Shown here in pieces: positions 26,161-40,000 of a stretch of 64,000 bases of DNA. Where the stretch lies: contig NC_064437.1 in assembly GCF_023343835.1 (NCBI RefSeq), positions 44,918,967 through 44,982,966 on the forward strand, read 5' to 3'. Every line of letters begins with the position of its first letter. The stretch's first letter is position 1. Under the pieces are notes generated by a model that searched no databases, was not told where the DNA came from, and was given only the letters and a program-made list of their open reading frames with translations. A program made the position numbers and the translations under genes. The DNA comes from Lagopus muta. Lineage: Eukaryota; Chordata; Aves; Galliformes; Phasianidae.

Positions 26161-26604
26161 ATGAATTTCTCTTTGAGCCATGTAGGGGCAGACGCCACAG
26201 GAAGTGACAGCCTGAGAAGCGATGAGGAGGAATGGCAGGCTGCTGCCTTGTACAGGGGCTGCAAAATCATCAAAACCCATCTGCCTGACTGCTACTCTGC
26301 AAGAGTTCATTCCCGCAGGGCGTTTATAAATCAGCTTTTCCTGTGGCACCTGGCAGATGAGGGTGCAAAGGGACCCGAAGGACAGAATGGGATGAAAGGA
26401 CACGAAAGCTCGTGGAAAGCAGATGTAGCAGGAGGCACAATGGTGCTGACCTTGCTGTCCTGCTCAGGTGCTGCCACAGGACCACACCAAAGCAAAACAA
26501 GCTCCTCTCAAATGCACAGAGCTCATCCAGTGCAAGCATTAAAAATCAAGAATAGAAACTACGCTAAAACTAAGACTTTTTTTTTCCATAGTAACTATTT
26601 TTAA
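26161..26604 (+). other. GC-richer patch with a 147-codon open frame
   Basis: This frame is among the longest in the window. It lies in a locally GC-richer patch where the minus strand is also open (26152-26403 and 26324-26539). Openness on both strands points to base composition and not to coding. The translation starts MNFSLSHVGADATGSDSL, is acidic near residues 15-25, then has no domain I recognise, and ends in a low-complexity KTKTFFF segment. A CTGCAG acceptor-like site lies just upstream at about 26145-26150, but no good donor follows. It may be a regulatory patch, a lncRNA exon or nothing. Confidence 0.2.
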
Positions 26605-27648
26605 TTATTGCTACAATAGCAAAATTGAAGTAGTGACCTCAGCTATTATCCATGTCCACCTGTGCCCTGAGCAGTTCTCAGGAATCAAGGTTTTCTTAAA
26701 AGTTTGATTTGAAGGTGATGAAATGCCTCAGTGATGAACTGACACAAGATATAAAGACCACTATGCTATTTGAAGTATCAGCTGAAAACATTTCTCTCCT
26801 CAGGCTCTGGTTCTGCAGCTTTTAACACTGAATCATGTAATCAGTAAGCACTATTCACACAGAAGTCACCCCATCAGATTAAAGCCTGTGTAAGAGACTG
26901 CACTGGCTGAATGCCACTTTCTAGGACTTAAAAACTTGCATTTGATGCACTATGAAAGGTAATACTAAGAATCTTCCTGTCATTTCTATAGGAAGTGTGT
27001 CAAGTCCTGTCCTTAGACATCTATGTGCAATTCAAGTCAATGAAAACTGCAGGCGATATCTCTCTTAACAGACATTTCAAAGAATTTAACTTATCCTGCG
27101 TAATAGATACAGATGATCAACTTCTTTCATGCTTTACAGACATTCTTTTTTTTCTAAAAATGAACAAACTACTGTTGCAAGACCTGTATGAAACAGTAAT
27201 GCCTGGCCTCAGCCTACACACCTACAGCATTTACCTTCATTTCTGTGGGATGTAGCAAGGCAAGAGCTGCGGATTTGATAAACACTGTCAGAACCCATTA
27301 CAGAAGTGCTCCTCTTGATCTAAAACATGAAAACCAAGCATCAGTCACCATAAAATAAATGCGATATAGTATAGAGCAGAATAAAGTTTCTAGCACATAT
27401 GGTATTGTGAGAAATGATTTTCTGTGGCAGCAAAGTATGACAACGAACAGAAGACAAATGAATTTCCTGAACCGTTTCAGTAAGGGTTGCCTGTCCTGTA
27501 AAGACTTACACAGAACAAACTGACAAGATCACTTGGAATTACCTAATCTGATTGGCATTACATGTGACAGATAAAACATCTGTTTAAAGAAAATAAAACA
27601 AACTTACCCATGACTAAAATACTGACCAGAGAGTGGGAAAGTTTCCTT

Positions 27649-27671
27649 AAAAACAAACAAACAAACAAAAA
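27649..27671. repeat. (CAAA)n simple repeat
   Basis: Four CAAA units in an A-rich run. Confidence 0.9.
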
Positions 27672-30600
27672 ACTCATGAAGAGTTCCCAAACAATTTACA
27701 TTAATTCAAAGGCACAGATCTCACCACCTTTTCTGTTTCACCAGTGAGAATGCCACAGTTAATTTACACATTCTAGTTCTGTGGTATGTAGAGAGAGGAT
27801 TGGTGAGCAAGTGTGAAAGAAAAGGCATTTGAAGAGAAATGGGAAGTATTCAAGCAAAAATCCGACTGCAGATCTATTAGGAGGAAAGGTACTTTTTAAA
27901 TGCCATCGCCCTGTTCTCTTAGTGTGAGAACAAAATTTGTATAAAATGCCACTTTAAATTTGGATACAAACTTTCCTCCACAAAATCAAGCACTGTTGAT
28001 TTCAGTGCTTGCCTGCTGGTTGTAAATGGCAGCAAAATAGGAGGCATAGGCAAAAACTTGAGTTTTGAGTACAATGAGATGTTCATGAATGAGTGTCAGC
28101 TGAAACATTCAGCATTGTCAGTAAAAACTTCCCAAACTAACCCAAAACATAGAGATCATATCTTGCATTTTCTTCGCTACAAAGTCTGAATAGCCTCTCC
28201 TCTTTCAGAATTTATTGAGTGGATCTTAAAGAGTTGCACGAGGCTGTTTCAAGTTCCGTGGCAGAAGAGCAGAAATTTTTAAGCTAAGAATGCAGACAAG
28301 GAGATTTAGCGCGAGAGGACAGAGCAAACCATGGGGAAAACTCTGGCTGGAAAGGGCTGAGAGCAGAGATGGAAGATCACTCTGGTGCTAAGGATGATGT
28401 GGTGGATGATAGGAAGCTGCTCCAATTAGGTTGTGGGTGTAAGTGACAGCATGAGGGTGATGAGAAGAAAATGACTTTACCAGAGATGTTGGAAATCAAC
28501 TGGAAAGGAGAAGAAAGTCTGTCAGAACAATGCTCGTTAGACAGGTTTTGCAGACATGGGGACTGTTTTCCTGGCTGGATTCAACATTCAGACAGCTGAA
28601 ACATGTGCACTATAGGAGGCTGCATGGGGAGCCAGAGTCCCACAATAGCCACAAGTTGCCTGAACCCCCTCCAGCTGCACATCCAGGAGTCTGGTGAAAG
28701 AACCACAAACCACAGCTCAGCCTACTGTGCACTGCTTATAGTCTGGGAGGCTGCATGATTGCAGTGACACTTGGACGTCTGCTCCAGTTGCCTCGAAAAT
28801 CAGCTCTGAGATATTTAGCCAGAATCTGCTAACATGAATCTGGCAGCTCCCTTCCTGTTAAAAATAACAAAACTAATAGTGCTCTCCACTTACTTAAGGA
28901 CACGTCTTGAAGCTTTTACTCTTGGTGAACTAGCGCCTTCAACAGGACTTTAAGGTACAGCTCAGGTCTGATGCAACTGTCCTTCAACCAGAACTTCCTG
29001 GAGTGTTTTTGGGACTACTTACTCTTCTTTCCAGAGATATTCCCTATCTAGAGCCAGAAAGATGCAGCTAAATCAACTTACATAGGAACAAATCTAAAAG
29101 CTGCATTGAATCTGCAAAAATTTCATGGGGGAAGCAGCGCTGGGTTTATGCTTTGTTTTGTTTTTATTCTCATTACAAGTTGAATATGCTGCCTATAGTC
29201 ATTGAAAGAGACCAATTGCCTGAGAGGTTGATTGAGAAGAGAGGCTCATTTAGATGCTCTGAATTGCTTAGACTCTCAGGAAAAACATCTTTCTCTTCAC
29301 TGACTGTGTAAGAAGCCTGGAGAGATCAGGCAACTGAAGCGCCACAGTAGACACTCTCCTCCAGAGAGAATCTTTTGAAGTGTCAGAGTTATCATCATGA
29401 CAATTTGCCTCAAGAGGTCAGTTGCAGAAGGCAGACCAAAAAGCATTAATTATGGTTAACCATCTTCAGCTATTTCCCTAAAACTCTTTAACAGCAAAGA
29501 AAAGTAGACAAATGAGTTTATACATTGAACTTCTCGGTACATAACATATACAAAGAGGCAGAAACCTGGATTAAATTATTAAGAACAATGAAAATTCTTT
29601 TTGGGTAAATCTGAAAGGAAAATGCATGCTCTGCTCCACTTGGGAGGATCTGCTTCTTGTCACGTATGGCATAAGTTTGCCAGGGCACTTCTTCACTTTT
29701 GTAACAAAATAGCTCTGCGAATATGCTGGTCTCAGAACACAGATGCAAGGAAGAACTAGGATTCCTTCAGCTCAGAGCTTGACCCATCTGATCAAACCCA
29801 TACCTCCTCTTCAGCAGGAGGAGATCTCCGTGTTGTCACTGCTTTGTCTCAGGCCCTGTACATCAACCTTAATCTTCCTCCTGTTTCATCTTTTCTTGTA
29901 TTTTTAGTCTGGACAGATCATTCTGTTGTACTTGAAGATTCACACACTCTCGCGCAACTGTTTTATTTCAGCCCTCGCTCAGCAAGCAGTGCAACAAAGG
30001 CCAGAAGAGAGCAGCGAGCTCTGTGTACTGTCAGTGCTACATAGTTCTGACTATTATTTCCGCTTGATGGCTTTGGTTTTATCTACGGATTACTCAGTTT
30101 GGGAATAATGGGAGATTTACATGCTTGTACATAGGTCAAATGACAGTCAGAATGCACATGTGTTGCAATTTCTTCACCTGCAGATTATTCCTGGTGACTG
30201 TTTTTCTAAAACTTCTTTAACTGGCAATGGCAGAAATCACTGTTTGAATCCTTCTGTTTGCAGATGGATGCTGATGTCCTCCTGGCGTCCCAGGGGGATA
30301 TAGCTCAGCCTCTGCTTTTTGCTTCAACATTAAGTTAGAATTTGTTTCTAATAGCATAAGAGTAACTTTTCTAAAGAGGTATTCTTATAGATTCAGAATA
30401 GGTTACTCAAACTCCAACTTACTCACTGGAAAAAAAATCAAATATTTCCAAGTAGTTTTCCTTAATTCAAAACTGCTATCAAGCTACTTTAAATTTTAGG
30501 CAAACTTAAATAAGCATTAATTACAGTGCCTTCCTCTCTAACCACTGGAACAACAGCAAACTCCTCACTGTTATTTGTGGTATTTCTAAAGGTTTCAGAA

Positions 30601-31091
30601 ATCATTTGGAGAGCCGTAAAAAAAAGAAGTAAACAGACAGATATGCTGATTTTTTTGCTCCATAAAAAGCAAAAATAAACAACCTGAATTTCACCACCCT
30701 GTAACAAAGCATGGAAATGAATGACAGTTTTGCAGCTCCTGAGAAGTTGCTGTGAATTCTGGATGCAAATAATGAGAAGGCAATGTAGAAAATATACTGC
30801 CGTATTGATTGATTTATTCATTTTTAATGATGATATAAACATACAGAATCTTACTGGCACCCAATTTAATGTTCAAGCTATTCTAGTTTCCCAGAACCAT
30901 ATGCTTCTACCCATAGGAAAATGAAAGAATGCAGAGGATCCTCCAGCACTTCGAGTCTTTGGGATTGTCTCCTTAAAGCTATTCCCAGTCACATGTGATC
31001 AAGCCTAGTGCCAGCAACACCAACAGAATGATGTAGCATGGGTTATTCAGGGATAAAAACTAATGTTCTCTTCCACCTCTTTAATGTGTAG

Positions 31092-31271
31092 CTACAGCTG
31101 TCAGGGGAGAAGAGAAAGAATTGGAGACCCACCCAAAATGGGATTCGCAAATGCACTTAAGGTGTACAAGAGGAAACAGGCACTCCAGCTCCATCAGCTG
31201 CACACCAGCAGGGAGTAGCCCCTCAGCCATCTCGCCCTTACTGAGCCAAGTGTGCTGGCAACAAAATAAAG
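31092..31271 (+). other. Exon-like segment, unproven
   Basis: A pyrimidine-rich stretch ending in TGTGTAG at 31091, with a second CTACAG at 31097, precedes the segment. A consensus AAAG|GTAAGT donor starts at 31272. One reading frame stays open from 31100 to the donor (about 57 codons), but the peptide matches nothing I know. It contains ACAAAATAAAGG just before the donor, so an LTR-like origin is another possibility. A noncoding RNA exon or chance fits as well. Confidence 0.2.
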
Positions 31272-34107
31272 GTAAGTCTCACCTCTAGCATCCTTCTCTC
31301 AGCTCCTAACCCCCTTTGAGACTTCTAGGGATGCAGGACATTTGCTGAAGGACAAGTTCTTGGAACAGGAGCTTTAAATAGTGCTCTGTTCAGTGCCTGT
31401 AATAGATTAGATGGCTTTTTTGTTTGCTTGATTTTAACAAAGAAGAGTTCCATCATAAATCTTCACTTCAAATTTGATTGCTTTATAATATATCATACTG
31501 TGATATAGCTGGCATCTGCACTTGGCTCTTATTAGGTGATGCCATATGGTACAATTAGAAGTGAAGACATAGAGGACCATTTGAATAAGTTAAACTTCAT
31601 TCGATCTACAATTAAAACATCCTCATTCATCTGCATGCATTCAAGACACTAAGCACTGAAGAGCTTCCCATTTGATATTACCATACCTTTTGTATTTCTG
31701 AAACTCTAAATCACTAAGCTGGACTTCTATTGTAATTTGTGTAAGTTGGGCATTTGTTTTCTCCACGAGATGGTTTTGTAGTCTGTAGCATAGTTAGCCT
31801 GAAATTGTGTGCAGCTCCTTCTGTCCCACATTCTCAAGGCAAGCAGGGGCTCTTTTACATGGTTTTTCCTTCCCACAGGGATATCTACACAATTGAATTA
31901 AACTTTGTCTTGTGATACCCGCATTCTAGGTATGGCACAAAATAAATCTGCATGTCATCAATAAAGGATTTTTTTTAATTGGCAAGACTGTATTATTTAT
32001 TCATGGAAAGATAAGTGAGTCTTAGAATGCCTTCTTTCCCAGAAGGTTAGGGGGTTGCACACAACTCACAAATCTTTCTTGATAATCCCCTACTTGAACC
32101 AGAAATTATATTATGCTTTTGTTCTTTCATGCTGAAAACTGACCAAGCGGGCAATGATTTATTAAGCTAGAGTCTTGAGTCTCCTGCCACACAACCCACT
32201 TAGTCACAGTAATGGCTATGAAACAGATCATGCATTCTAAGATAGGCTATAATTTGTGTTAAAGAAACTTGTCTGTTTCAATTACCGAATTTAATTTGCA
32301 AAGCCTTATAAAAGGTTATGAAGTAAAAAGAAACAAAGCGGCTAAACTTGGGGTTGCAATGTTATGTGTTACATATACACACAGAGTAGAAGAGAAAAAA
32401 GCTTTTTGGAATGGAACCATAAGATTTCAAAAACTGAAAAAATAACGAAACATTAAGCAGACTTTTGCAGATATGTAGCATTCTTCCAGTTTACAGTTCT
32501 GCATCTTGACTCTCCATTTACAAACAGGCCAACATACGCTTTTATACATATTCTCAGTGAAAGACTGGAACTGGAATCCAGTTACAGAAGATGAAGAATT
32601 TCTTGAAGAACTGACTCCGGGTAACAAAGAAAGTACCATGCAGTTTTGGATAACAATTAAGCACGTCTCAAATTTGAATTTCAGTCTGATTTCAGCTTAT
32701 ATATAAGGTTACATTACGGAATAGCTAAACCTGGTGCTTAAAAAATTGTTTTCCAGAGAACACATCAGGAAAACAAAGGTGACTGTTCTGAAATACATGT
32801 AATTTTTCCAAATAAAACTATTGCAACATGCTAATTCATTAAAACTCACTTTCAGAATATATCTCGAAATAATTGATGCAACTTTGTTATTCACAGGCCA
32901 AAAGTCTAATCATTTGCTTTGAAGAATAGTTGATGGAAGATATTTCTTACTACCCTTGCAGTACGTTCCACCAGCTACTTACCATATGGATAAAAAAAGG
33001 AGACAGGAGGAAGCTCTTTAGGAAGTTTCTGTGACATCAAGCACTAAACTGCCCTCAAATTTCACAATAGCTTTAGGATTATCTTCCCTTACGTGGACAT
33101 GCAGTTTGGAAGAGGGAAGGCTAACTGAGAGGAAATAAATGGAAAGGTAGAAGGACAGAGCAGGAGATACGAGCGGGTGAGATGTGGAAGATGTGAGGGA
33201 CAGGCACAACTGAGACAATGATGAAAAAGCTCAGTGTGTTCTCAGCCACCAGAGTTGGCCTGACCATCAGTGGGTGCAGCAAAATGCTTCTAGCCATCAC
33301 TCAGCAACCTCATGGCAAGGGGATGCTTGTCAGCCTACCTTAGCTTCTGGCAAATGTAAAGGGGCCTCTTCCTGACACTGACATCAGTTCCGTCTCATCA
33401 AATGATTTCAACAGTGAGGATGCAGGCCTTCCACCCAAGCTTAAACATCTATAACATTTGCTTGTGAAAAAGAATGAGAGAAATAGATTTAAATCTCAGT
33501 CACACATGAATCAGCCATGCATGTCAAGTGGGAATTTCTCCAAGTTGGAGCACTGCAACCGCAGAATGTACCCAAGGACAGGGAAAGGGGGTCTGCTACT
33601 GCCCATGTCCATAGCTCCCAGCCTGTGCTCCCATGACCAAGCACAACACTCAGCCTACCTCTATTGCAATTTGTTCTGTACGGCAATGACAGCAGTACAG
33701 GGAAGATACACCGCAGTTAGCAGTGTACACGTTTCCATCCCTGGGCTGCAGCTCTCATTTGCTGAATCTTTAATTACACAACAATTGATTCAGATCTACC
33801 GAGTTTTGAAAAGAAAAGGTTGCTGACCTATTCTAGTCACTTCTGAAACAGATGCAGCCCCAGTTTAAATGGAGACAGGAAAGGAAAGCAGAACAGGAGC
33901 TGGGGCAGCCCCGACCAGAACACAGCACAGCACTGCTCAGCTGAGTGGCACTGCTCATGGGTAACAACGCCCCAGGACAGCCCACACAATGATATAGATC
34001 TGAACACACATACACCTGCACCCACTTAATGGCTACACACCAACAGAGCTCCCTTTTCTAGTTGTATTTCACCTCTGCTGCTCATTCAGCACCCTGAACT
34101 AGGATAT

Positions 34108-34188
34108 AATTTCTGAATTTTAGAAATTGCCCTGCATTCTTTGCATGCATTATCTCAAAGCAGCACAATCTCTGAAATTCAGAGATTG
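34108..34188. repeat. Two related palindromes 59 bp apart
   Basis: The second copy has perfect arms CAATCTCTGAA (34166-34176) and TTCAGAGATTG (34178-34188) around one A. The first copy, 34108-34128, has arms AATTTCTGAA and TTTTAGAAATT-like, with one G:T position. Both are followed by GC. Where they differ at arm position 4, the partner base differs too (T:A in one, C:G in the other), and the G:T in one is G:C in the other. Function is unknown; they may be a duplicated protein-binding dyad or a hairpin. Confidence 0.6.
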
Positions 34189-36998
34189 CTGAAGAAGATT
34201 AAATGTTTTTGCCAACTTAAAAATATGTAATCTTGTTTGTTCTACCTTCAAGTGAGTCAGCAGTGCGTGCAGCACAGGTGAAATGCCTCAAGTGCAGAAA
34301 AACATACACTAGAAAAATTGTCTTGAGATTTCCTATTAAAATATACCCATTTGTGCCTGGCGAGAACAGGTACAACAAAAACCCACAGTTTCTCATACAT
34401 GAAGATTTTCTCACACAATAATTACAACAGTTAAAGGATGCTGTTATTAAAAGATGTAAACAAAGAAAAGGTAAGTTACTGTATTTTATCAAATTAAAGC
34501 ATTAAATTATCTAGGTTCTATAGTATTTCTTTAAGTTGATTAAAAAAGCCTTTGCCTTGTAATAGCACAGATGTTACTAACCATCTTCAGCTGGCCAAGA
34601 TGTAAGGGAAATTCCTATCAGAAAATGGCACCAGTGTGGAAAAGTTTGAGATAAAGATGATGATGCATCACCGCAGAGTTCAGTATTGACCAAAATCTGA
34701 CACACATATGCAACCAGCATGTTTATTTGGGGGGTGTTTAGTCTGCAATTTAGGGTGTATGGGTAGCATAATTTATTTGTAAATACAGTGGTTTTCTTTT
34801 GGAAATTTGGTTTTGCAGATATGATGCCAACAAGGCCACACTTCAGCGAAACAGAGAAGCCTGTATGCAAAAAAAGACAAGGGCCTTTGTTAGTTGGTTA
34901 GCTTTTACTTTCTCTTTGACATTTGTTACTGCTTATTCCTGTAATTAAGAACATATCTAATATGGGGAAAAATAGCCATTAATCGACAAGGTGAATGTCA
35001 GAGAAGAAACACCCATCAATTTAAGCAACATTTTGTTTTAACTACTGCAGAAATAAGAAGCTACTTCTAATCATAAAAACGTAGGCTAAGTTTCTTTACA
35101 AGGAATAATCCTGTTATTTTTTATGAACATCTTTCTTTCAGTTGGTCATAACATTTTCTGATGCTAGAAGACCTGATTTGTGCTGAATTGTTCTCTGACA
35201 AGACCCTGCATGGCAGGTCAACCAAAGACAAACTGTTTATTCCAAGCCCTACACATACTTGACCGCTGGTCTCACAAGGTCCCATGGAGAGAAAATGCTC
35301 ATTTTCCTAAACAGATGAGGCACCCACACCAGTCAGTACAGTGCCAACTTTCCACTGAAATTGCTCCACAGAAGCTGATGTGACTGTCAAATGGACATGA
35401 CTGGTTATTAGTAGCAATCACCACAGGAGTTTCACAGAAGCATGGCTGCACATCACGTAATCCTTAAAATTTATTCAGTCTTCTTGTGCCAGTAATAAAA
35501 CATGTTTTAAATGGAGGATGAAGATCCTGACAGAAGGGTCAGAGAACCCCAGGGAGTTACACGATCAGAAATGACAACTGAATGCTAGGTGGTATGAATG
35601 GGCATGTGGGCAAGAGTAGAGACAGCAAAGACGGTGGTAATCAGAAATGGGACCACCCTGAGGAGCCACTGGTTGCCCAAACATGTGCTACATGTCTGCT
35701 GAATTTGGAAAAACTACATTCACTGACACTGCTGATTTGGTAGCACAAGTTTAGAAAGAGGTTGAATGCCTAAGAAGAGAATTATACACTGTCAAATGCT
35801 GGAAGTGTAATAAGCTTTCTATTCTGCCTTGGGAAAACCGATGTTTTACCTTGTAAAGCTCCCAGACAGCAAGAGCTGAAAAACTTCCATCCACTAAGAA
35901 CTTGTGCCTTGGATAATCAAAGAAACTTCTCAGACATCAGTAGGAGAAGCCAAGGGATCACATGGAGGATATTGTTATGGGACACCTGAATAACTGTCCA
36001 AGACACCAGACTTGCACTGGAGTGACCTCTGGTCTCTAGAACATCATAGAAACAACAAAAATTGAGCAATGCCAACCAGTTCTGATGTATGAAGAGCTTC
36101 CTAAGTCAAAGGTAGCTTTTCCTTAACTGTTAAGGAAATGCTGGGTTATACAGGGTAATGGTAGGAGCAGGGGTGAAAGGAAGAAGCTAGGAGCTGGGAT
36201 ATGCTGAGTGCAGTTTTGCAGACATCAGAGATGGCATCAGAAGTACATTTTCACCTCAGTTCTGCCTAAGTAGCCCTGTCCACTCCCCTCAGCCGCAGGC
36301 ACGGCAGTCACCACTGTGCTCTTTTCAATTAATTTCCAATTGTCTCCACATCAGCTCACCACACCATTTCTTTCACAGCCAGTTATCAGAAATCTATGAT
36401 TCCACCAACAAGCAATCACAATTCAAGACAGCCCAGCAAACTACACAAAAGCAACAGAAACTTCACATTCAACCCCCATTAACTTCTCTCATTGGAGCCA
36501 AGTACAAAGGTGTCTATAAGATGCACTTTTGCTTACGCTTAACCTGCTGCTAATTTTTCTGCCTTCAAAACATTTTACTCTTGAGTTCAGAGTTTATGTT
36601 ACTTTCATTTCATTCCCAGAGTGAATGTAAACTCAACAAACTCAACCACTTTTTCAGCAATTTTCAGCTCTTCCGCTACTCTTTCTGAAATGCATTACAG
36701 CTGTCAGCAATCAGCACAAATAGGTCGTGAGCAGAAATGGAATGGCTCAAAATCCCCTACACAGTCCAAATCCTGCTGCAGGACTTCTGCAGATTGATTT
36801 TTTTTTTTCAGTTTTCACAGGTCTTAGCAAAGAGTGTTTGCTAGGGAAGACTTTGAATCTTTAAATGTAGAAAATCTACTTTGTGAAATAGTTCTTAATG
36901 TAGATCCAACAATATTACTATTCTTTTACTAACCAGGGAGATGCTCAAAGAGTCCTGAACATTAAGTGTCCTGATTCCACTCTCCTACCACAAACTCC

Positions 36999-37028
36999 AT
37001 CCAGATGGTTCTCAGTAACCATCTGGAT
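36999..37028. other. Perfect 12-bp hairpin with paired E-boxes
   Basis: ATCCAGATGGTT at 36999-37010 is the exact reverse complement of AACCATCTGGAT at 37017-37028, with a 6-nt loop CTCAGT. Each arm carries a CAGATG/CATCTG E-box, the core bound by bHLH factors. The stem is too short for a normal microRNA precursor. A twin bHLH site or a structured RNA element are possible readings. Confidence 0.6.
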
Positions 37029-40000
37029 CAGACAGAGGGGGATCAACCAAAACAGCCATCCAAGGCAATGCAACACTCATTGCGTTTTTATTCAGAAACT
37101 AGATTCGTAATCCTGGCCTTATGTATGGTTCTGCTTCTGCGTGTCCTGTCAAAAATATAAACAGTTGTGAGTTTCTAAGCTTGCACTTGGTTGCTTCACT
37201 CAGAATGCAAAATTTAAACAATAACTTGTTAGATTTGTGATAATACAATTATCTGGACACAGTCAGCATCAGGACTCCTGATAGCCACCAGGTACCAGAA
37301 CAGTTATCACCTAAGGGTCAAAGCAGATGATAAACTGTTATTAGGTATAACAGCACATGCCTGATTTAAGCAAAAAGCTGTTAGGAGGCCACTAATTATG
37401 TGCAAGAATATTTCAAATAATTTCAGTACAAGGAAAGATACCTCTGCATTTATCACACTCAGGCTCTGGGCTCAGCTGATTTCACTCATTTGCCTTTGTT
37501 CATCAAAATCCAACAGAACTGACAAACCAGAGAGGAAATCAACTCAGAGGACATCAACAAACTGATACAGACAAGCAGTCCTAACAGCCAGTTATTGGGG
37601 TACCCTGAACCAATTAACATATTAACCCAGACTTTTTCACATGGGCTTATTTCATCTAATCTTTAGAAAGGAATCCTTCAGGAGGGAAAGCTTGCCTGTC
37701 TGCAGAGGTTTCTGCAATCAGGCAGACCCGGCTCTTCTGGGAAAGCCCGAGCACTGCGGGCTCTACATACTGCCCTGACAACTGGGAGCCAGCAGGCACT
37801 GTTCTCCTTGTTCTTTCTTTCTTCCTCCTTTCAGTGCTCTTGCAGTGGGATTCATGGTACTGTTCCCAGCTGGAAATGTAACTCCCAGGATTCTAATGTT
37901 ATTGTTATTTCAACATGTTATTGTTGTACTGCTATTTTCTCTTGTACTTGCAGAGGAATAAGGAAGATGGAATACTGTAAATACTTGAAATTTTAGCTAG
38001 CTCTGATTATCCCTGGATGACTCCCATTGCCTTTTCCCACAAAGACAGGTCCTGGAATTGATACTGAAACCTAAGTAAATTTGTATTAACTGCTTTTAAA
38101 GGGCTTCAACAATAACTTTTACTCTAAATCAAGCTTTGATGCACTATAAAAATTGCTACGTTTGATTTAAATACTCCCCGGTATTACTTTGCTATTGTTT
38201 AACTGAACAATTATGTGCAGATGCATTCCTGCTTTGGTGCAGACTCAGTCATGTAAAGACATCCATTCTGAATAGGTCTCTGCAAAGCATAATTATGTAT
38301 TCTGAGTAGGGTTTCGACTACACAGTACCATTTCTGGAGTCCCAAGAAAATGACACTGAAGATAAAGGAAATTGACTAAAAAGAATGATCACTATACTTA
38401 CAACATTCTCTGCTATATAGAGGTGTCATCCCAATGTACAGAAGAGGATTAATTGTACAATTATTAAGCATCATTATATATTCAGCCAAATGCTTTTTAA
38501 GTGCAAAACTGTAGAAAGTTTTATTGCGAAAGGAATGCTCCCAAAAAGCATCTGTGAGAGGATCTTGAGGTTCCAGAAAATACTCAGAATCACAGATAGT
38601 ATCATCTATAATGGCACTGAATTTTTGCCATTATTGATATGACTTGATTCACTGCTACTAGCTTTTGGATTTTTCTTTAATTATTTATGTTTTCAGACAG
38701 TAGAATAAGATTCCTAACAATTTTCAGTGAGGGAGCTCTTGTGAAAGGACCTGGTTAAACTTTACAATCACAAAGTGCTATTTGGAGTCAAATCAAGTGA
38801 TATCAGAGAGATTCTGTAGCAAAGAATGAAGTGGAATTTCTATGGGAGAAAATACCTCAAGAATGTACAAGAGCCATTTCTGCAGAATGACTTTATAAAC
38901 TCTGATTTATATCACGTGTCATGAGGCTTAGTTTATTAGTGTGTAAAGGCTTCAGAATGATTTAAAATTAACAATTACTGAGTAGCAAGCAAAGCAAAGC
39001 TAGTGTATCTCCAATACGAATTTCCAGACAGGTTCAAGAACATATACCTTGCAAAAAAAAAAAACAACACAGTGCTCAACAGGTATAAAGAAAGTCTGAG
39101 GGGCTAGGGATACACCAACTTGGGAACTACAAAAGAAAATAAATAAATAAAATTCAGTACCAGAAAGAAGATCAAGTTATGACTGAATATGAACTAAACT
39201 CAATTTACTCTCACATATGAAAATATTCACAGTTTAAACAAAGTTAAGCTCTTTACTGTAAAACAGCATACTCAATTTTAATCATCATAAGAAGGTACAT
39301 TTATTACTTTGTTACTGTATATGTGGTGCAGAATTTGTTCCCCAGATGACATCTTGATAGAAAACAGGACCAAGATCCTGAAAAATATCATCTAATCACA
39401 GGACAATAAATGTCAGATTTCTGTTGCTCTGCACAATAATTTCCACATCAGCTGTTTTAAACATGTATTTGGATCCAAAACTCCTTAGCAGTTGGGAGTG
39501 GGATGCAATTCCAAAGAAGAACAACAAGAATTTACAGGATAGTCATATTCATAAAAGCATGTGCCTAAATTCTTCCAAGCCTGCTTCAACACCAAAGCTA
39601 TTTATTCTTCCAAATTTATAAGCCCAGGCTGAGTGCTGGGGATGGAGGCTACAACAGAGAAAATTGCTGCTGCTTCTTTTATTTCTCATTTCCTCATTTA
39701 GAAAAAGAAATTAATTTTAAAGAAATGAGACTGGGAAACAAGAGAGGAGTTTGAAGATGAGGTACATATTTACCATACGAAACTTCTAGTCTTCTGGCAC
39801 TTTCCAATACCACAGTGATGCGCAAGGCCAGAGATGAACTGAGTGACGTCAGGTTCTGCAGGCGCTGGTAAGAGCAAAGGATGCTCAGCTTTCTGGAGGA
39901 AGAGCTCAGCACCCAGCAGCACCTAACCCAATGGCACAAGCAGTGGTCCTGAGCTATGGGCTTGTCCTGAACAGAGCATTCTTATCCCAGCAGTCACAAA

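Larger units (their letters stand above)
25305..34107. other. Noncoding unique DNA
   Basis: No recognised gene. The stretch holds short AAAAC and CAAA repeats, a GC-richer patch at 26.16-26.55 kb and an exon-like segment at 31.09-31.27 kb. A 122-codon frame at 33458-33826 has no recognisable content. Confidence 0.65.

Noticed and set aside
31092-31310. Second solo LTR suggested by ACAAAATAAAGG
   Set aside because: No matching target-site duplication around TG...CA ends could be found, and the length would be unusually short.
33458-33826. 122-codon open frame
   Set aside because: No domain, no convincing splice context, and overlapping frames on the other strand; consistent with chance.
34471-34476. 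Consensus AAG|GTAAGT splice donor
   Set aside because: No convincing exon with an upstream acceptor and open frame; such motifs occur by chance in 64 kb.
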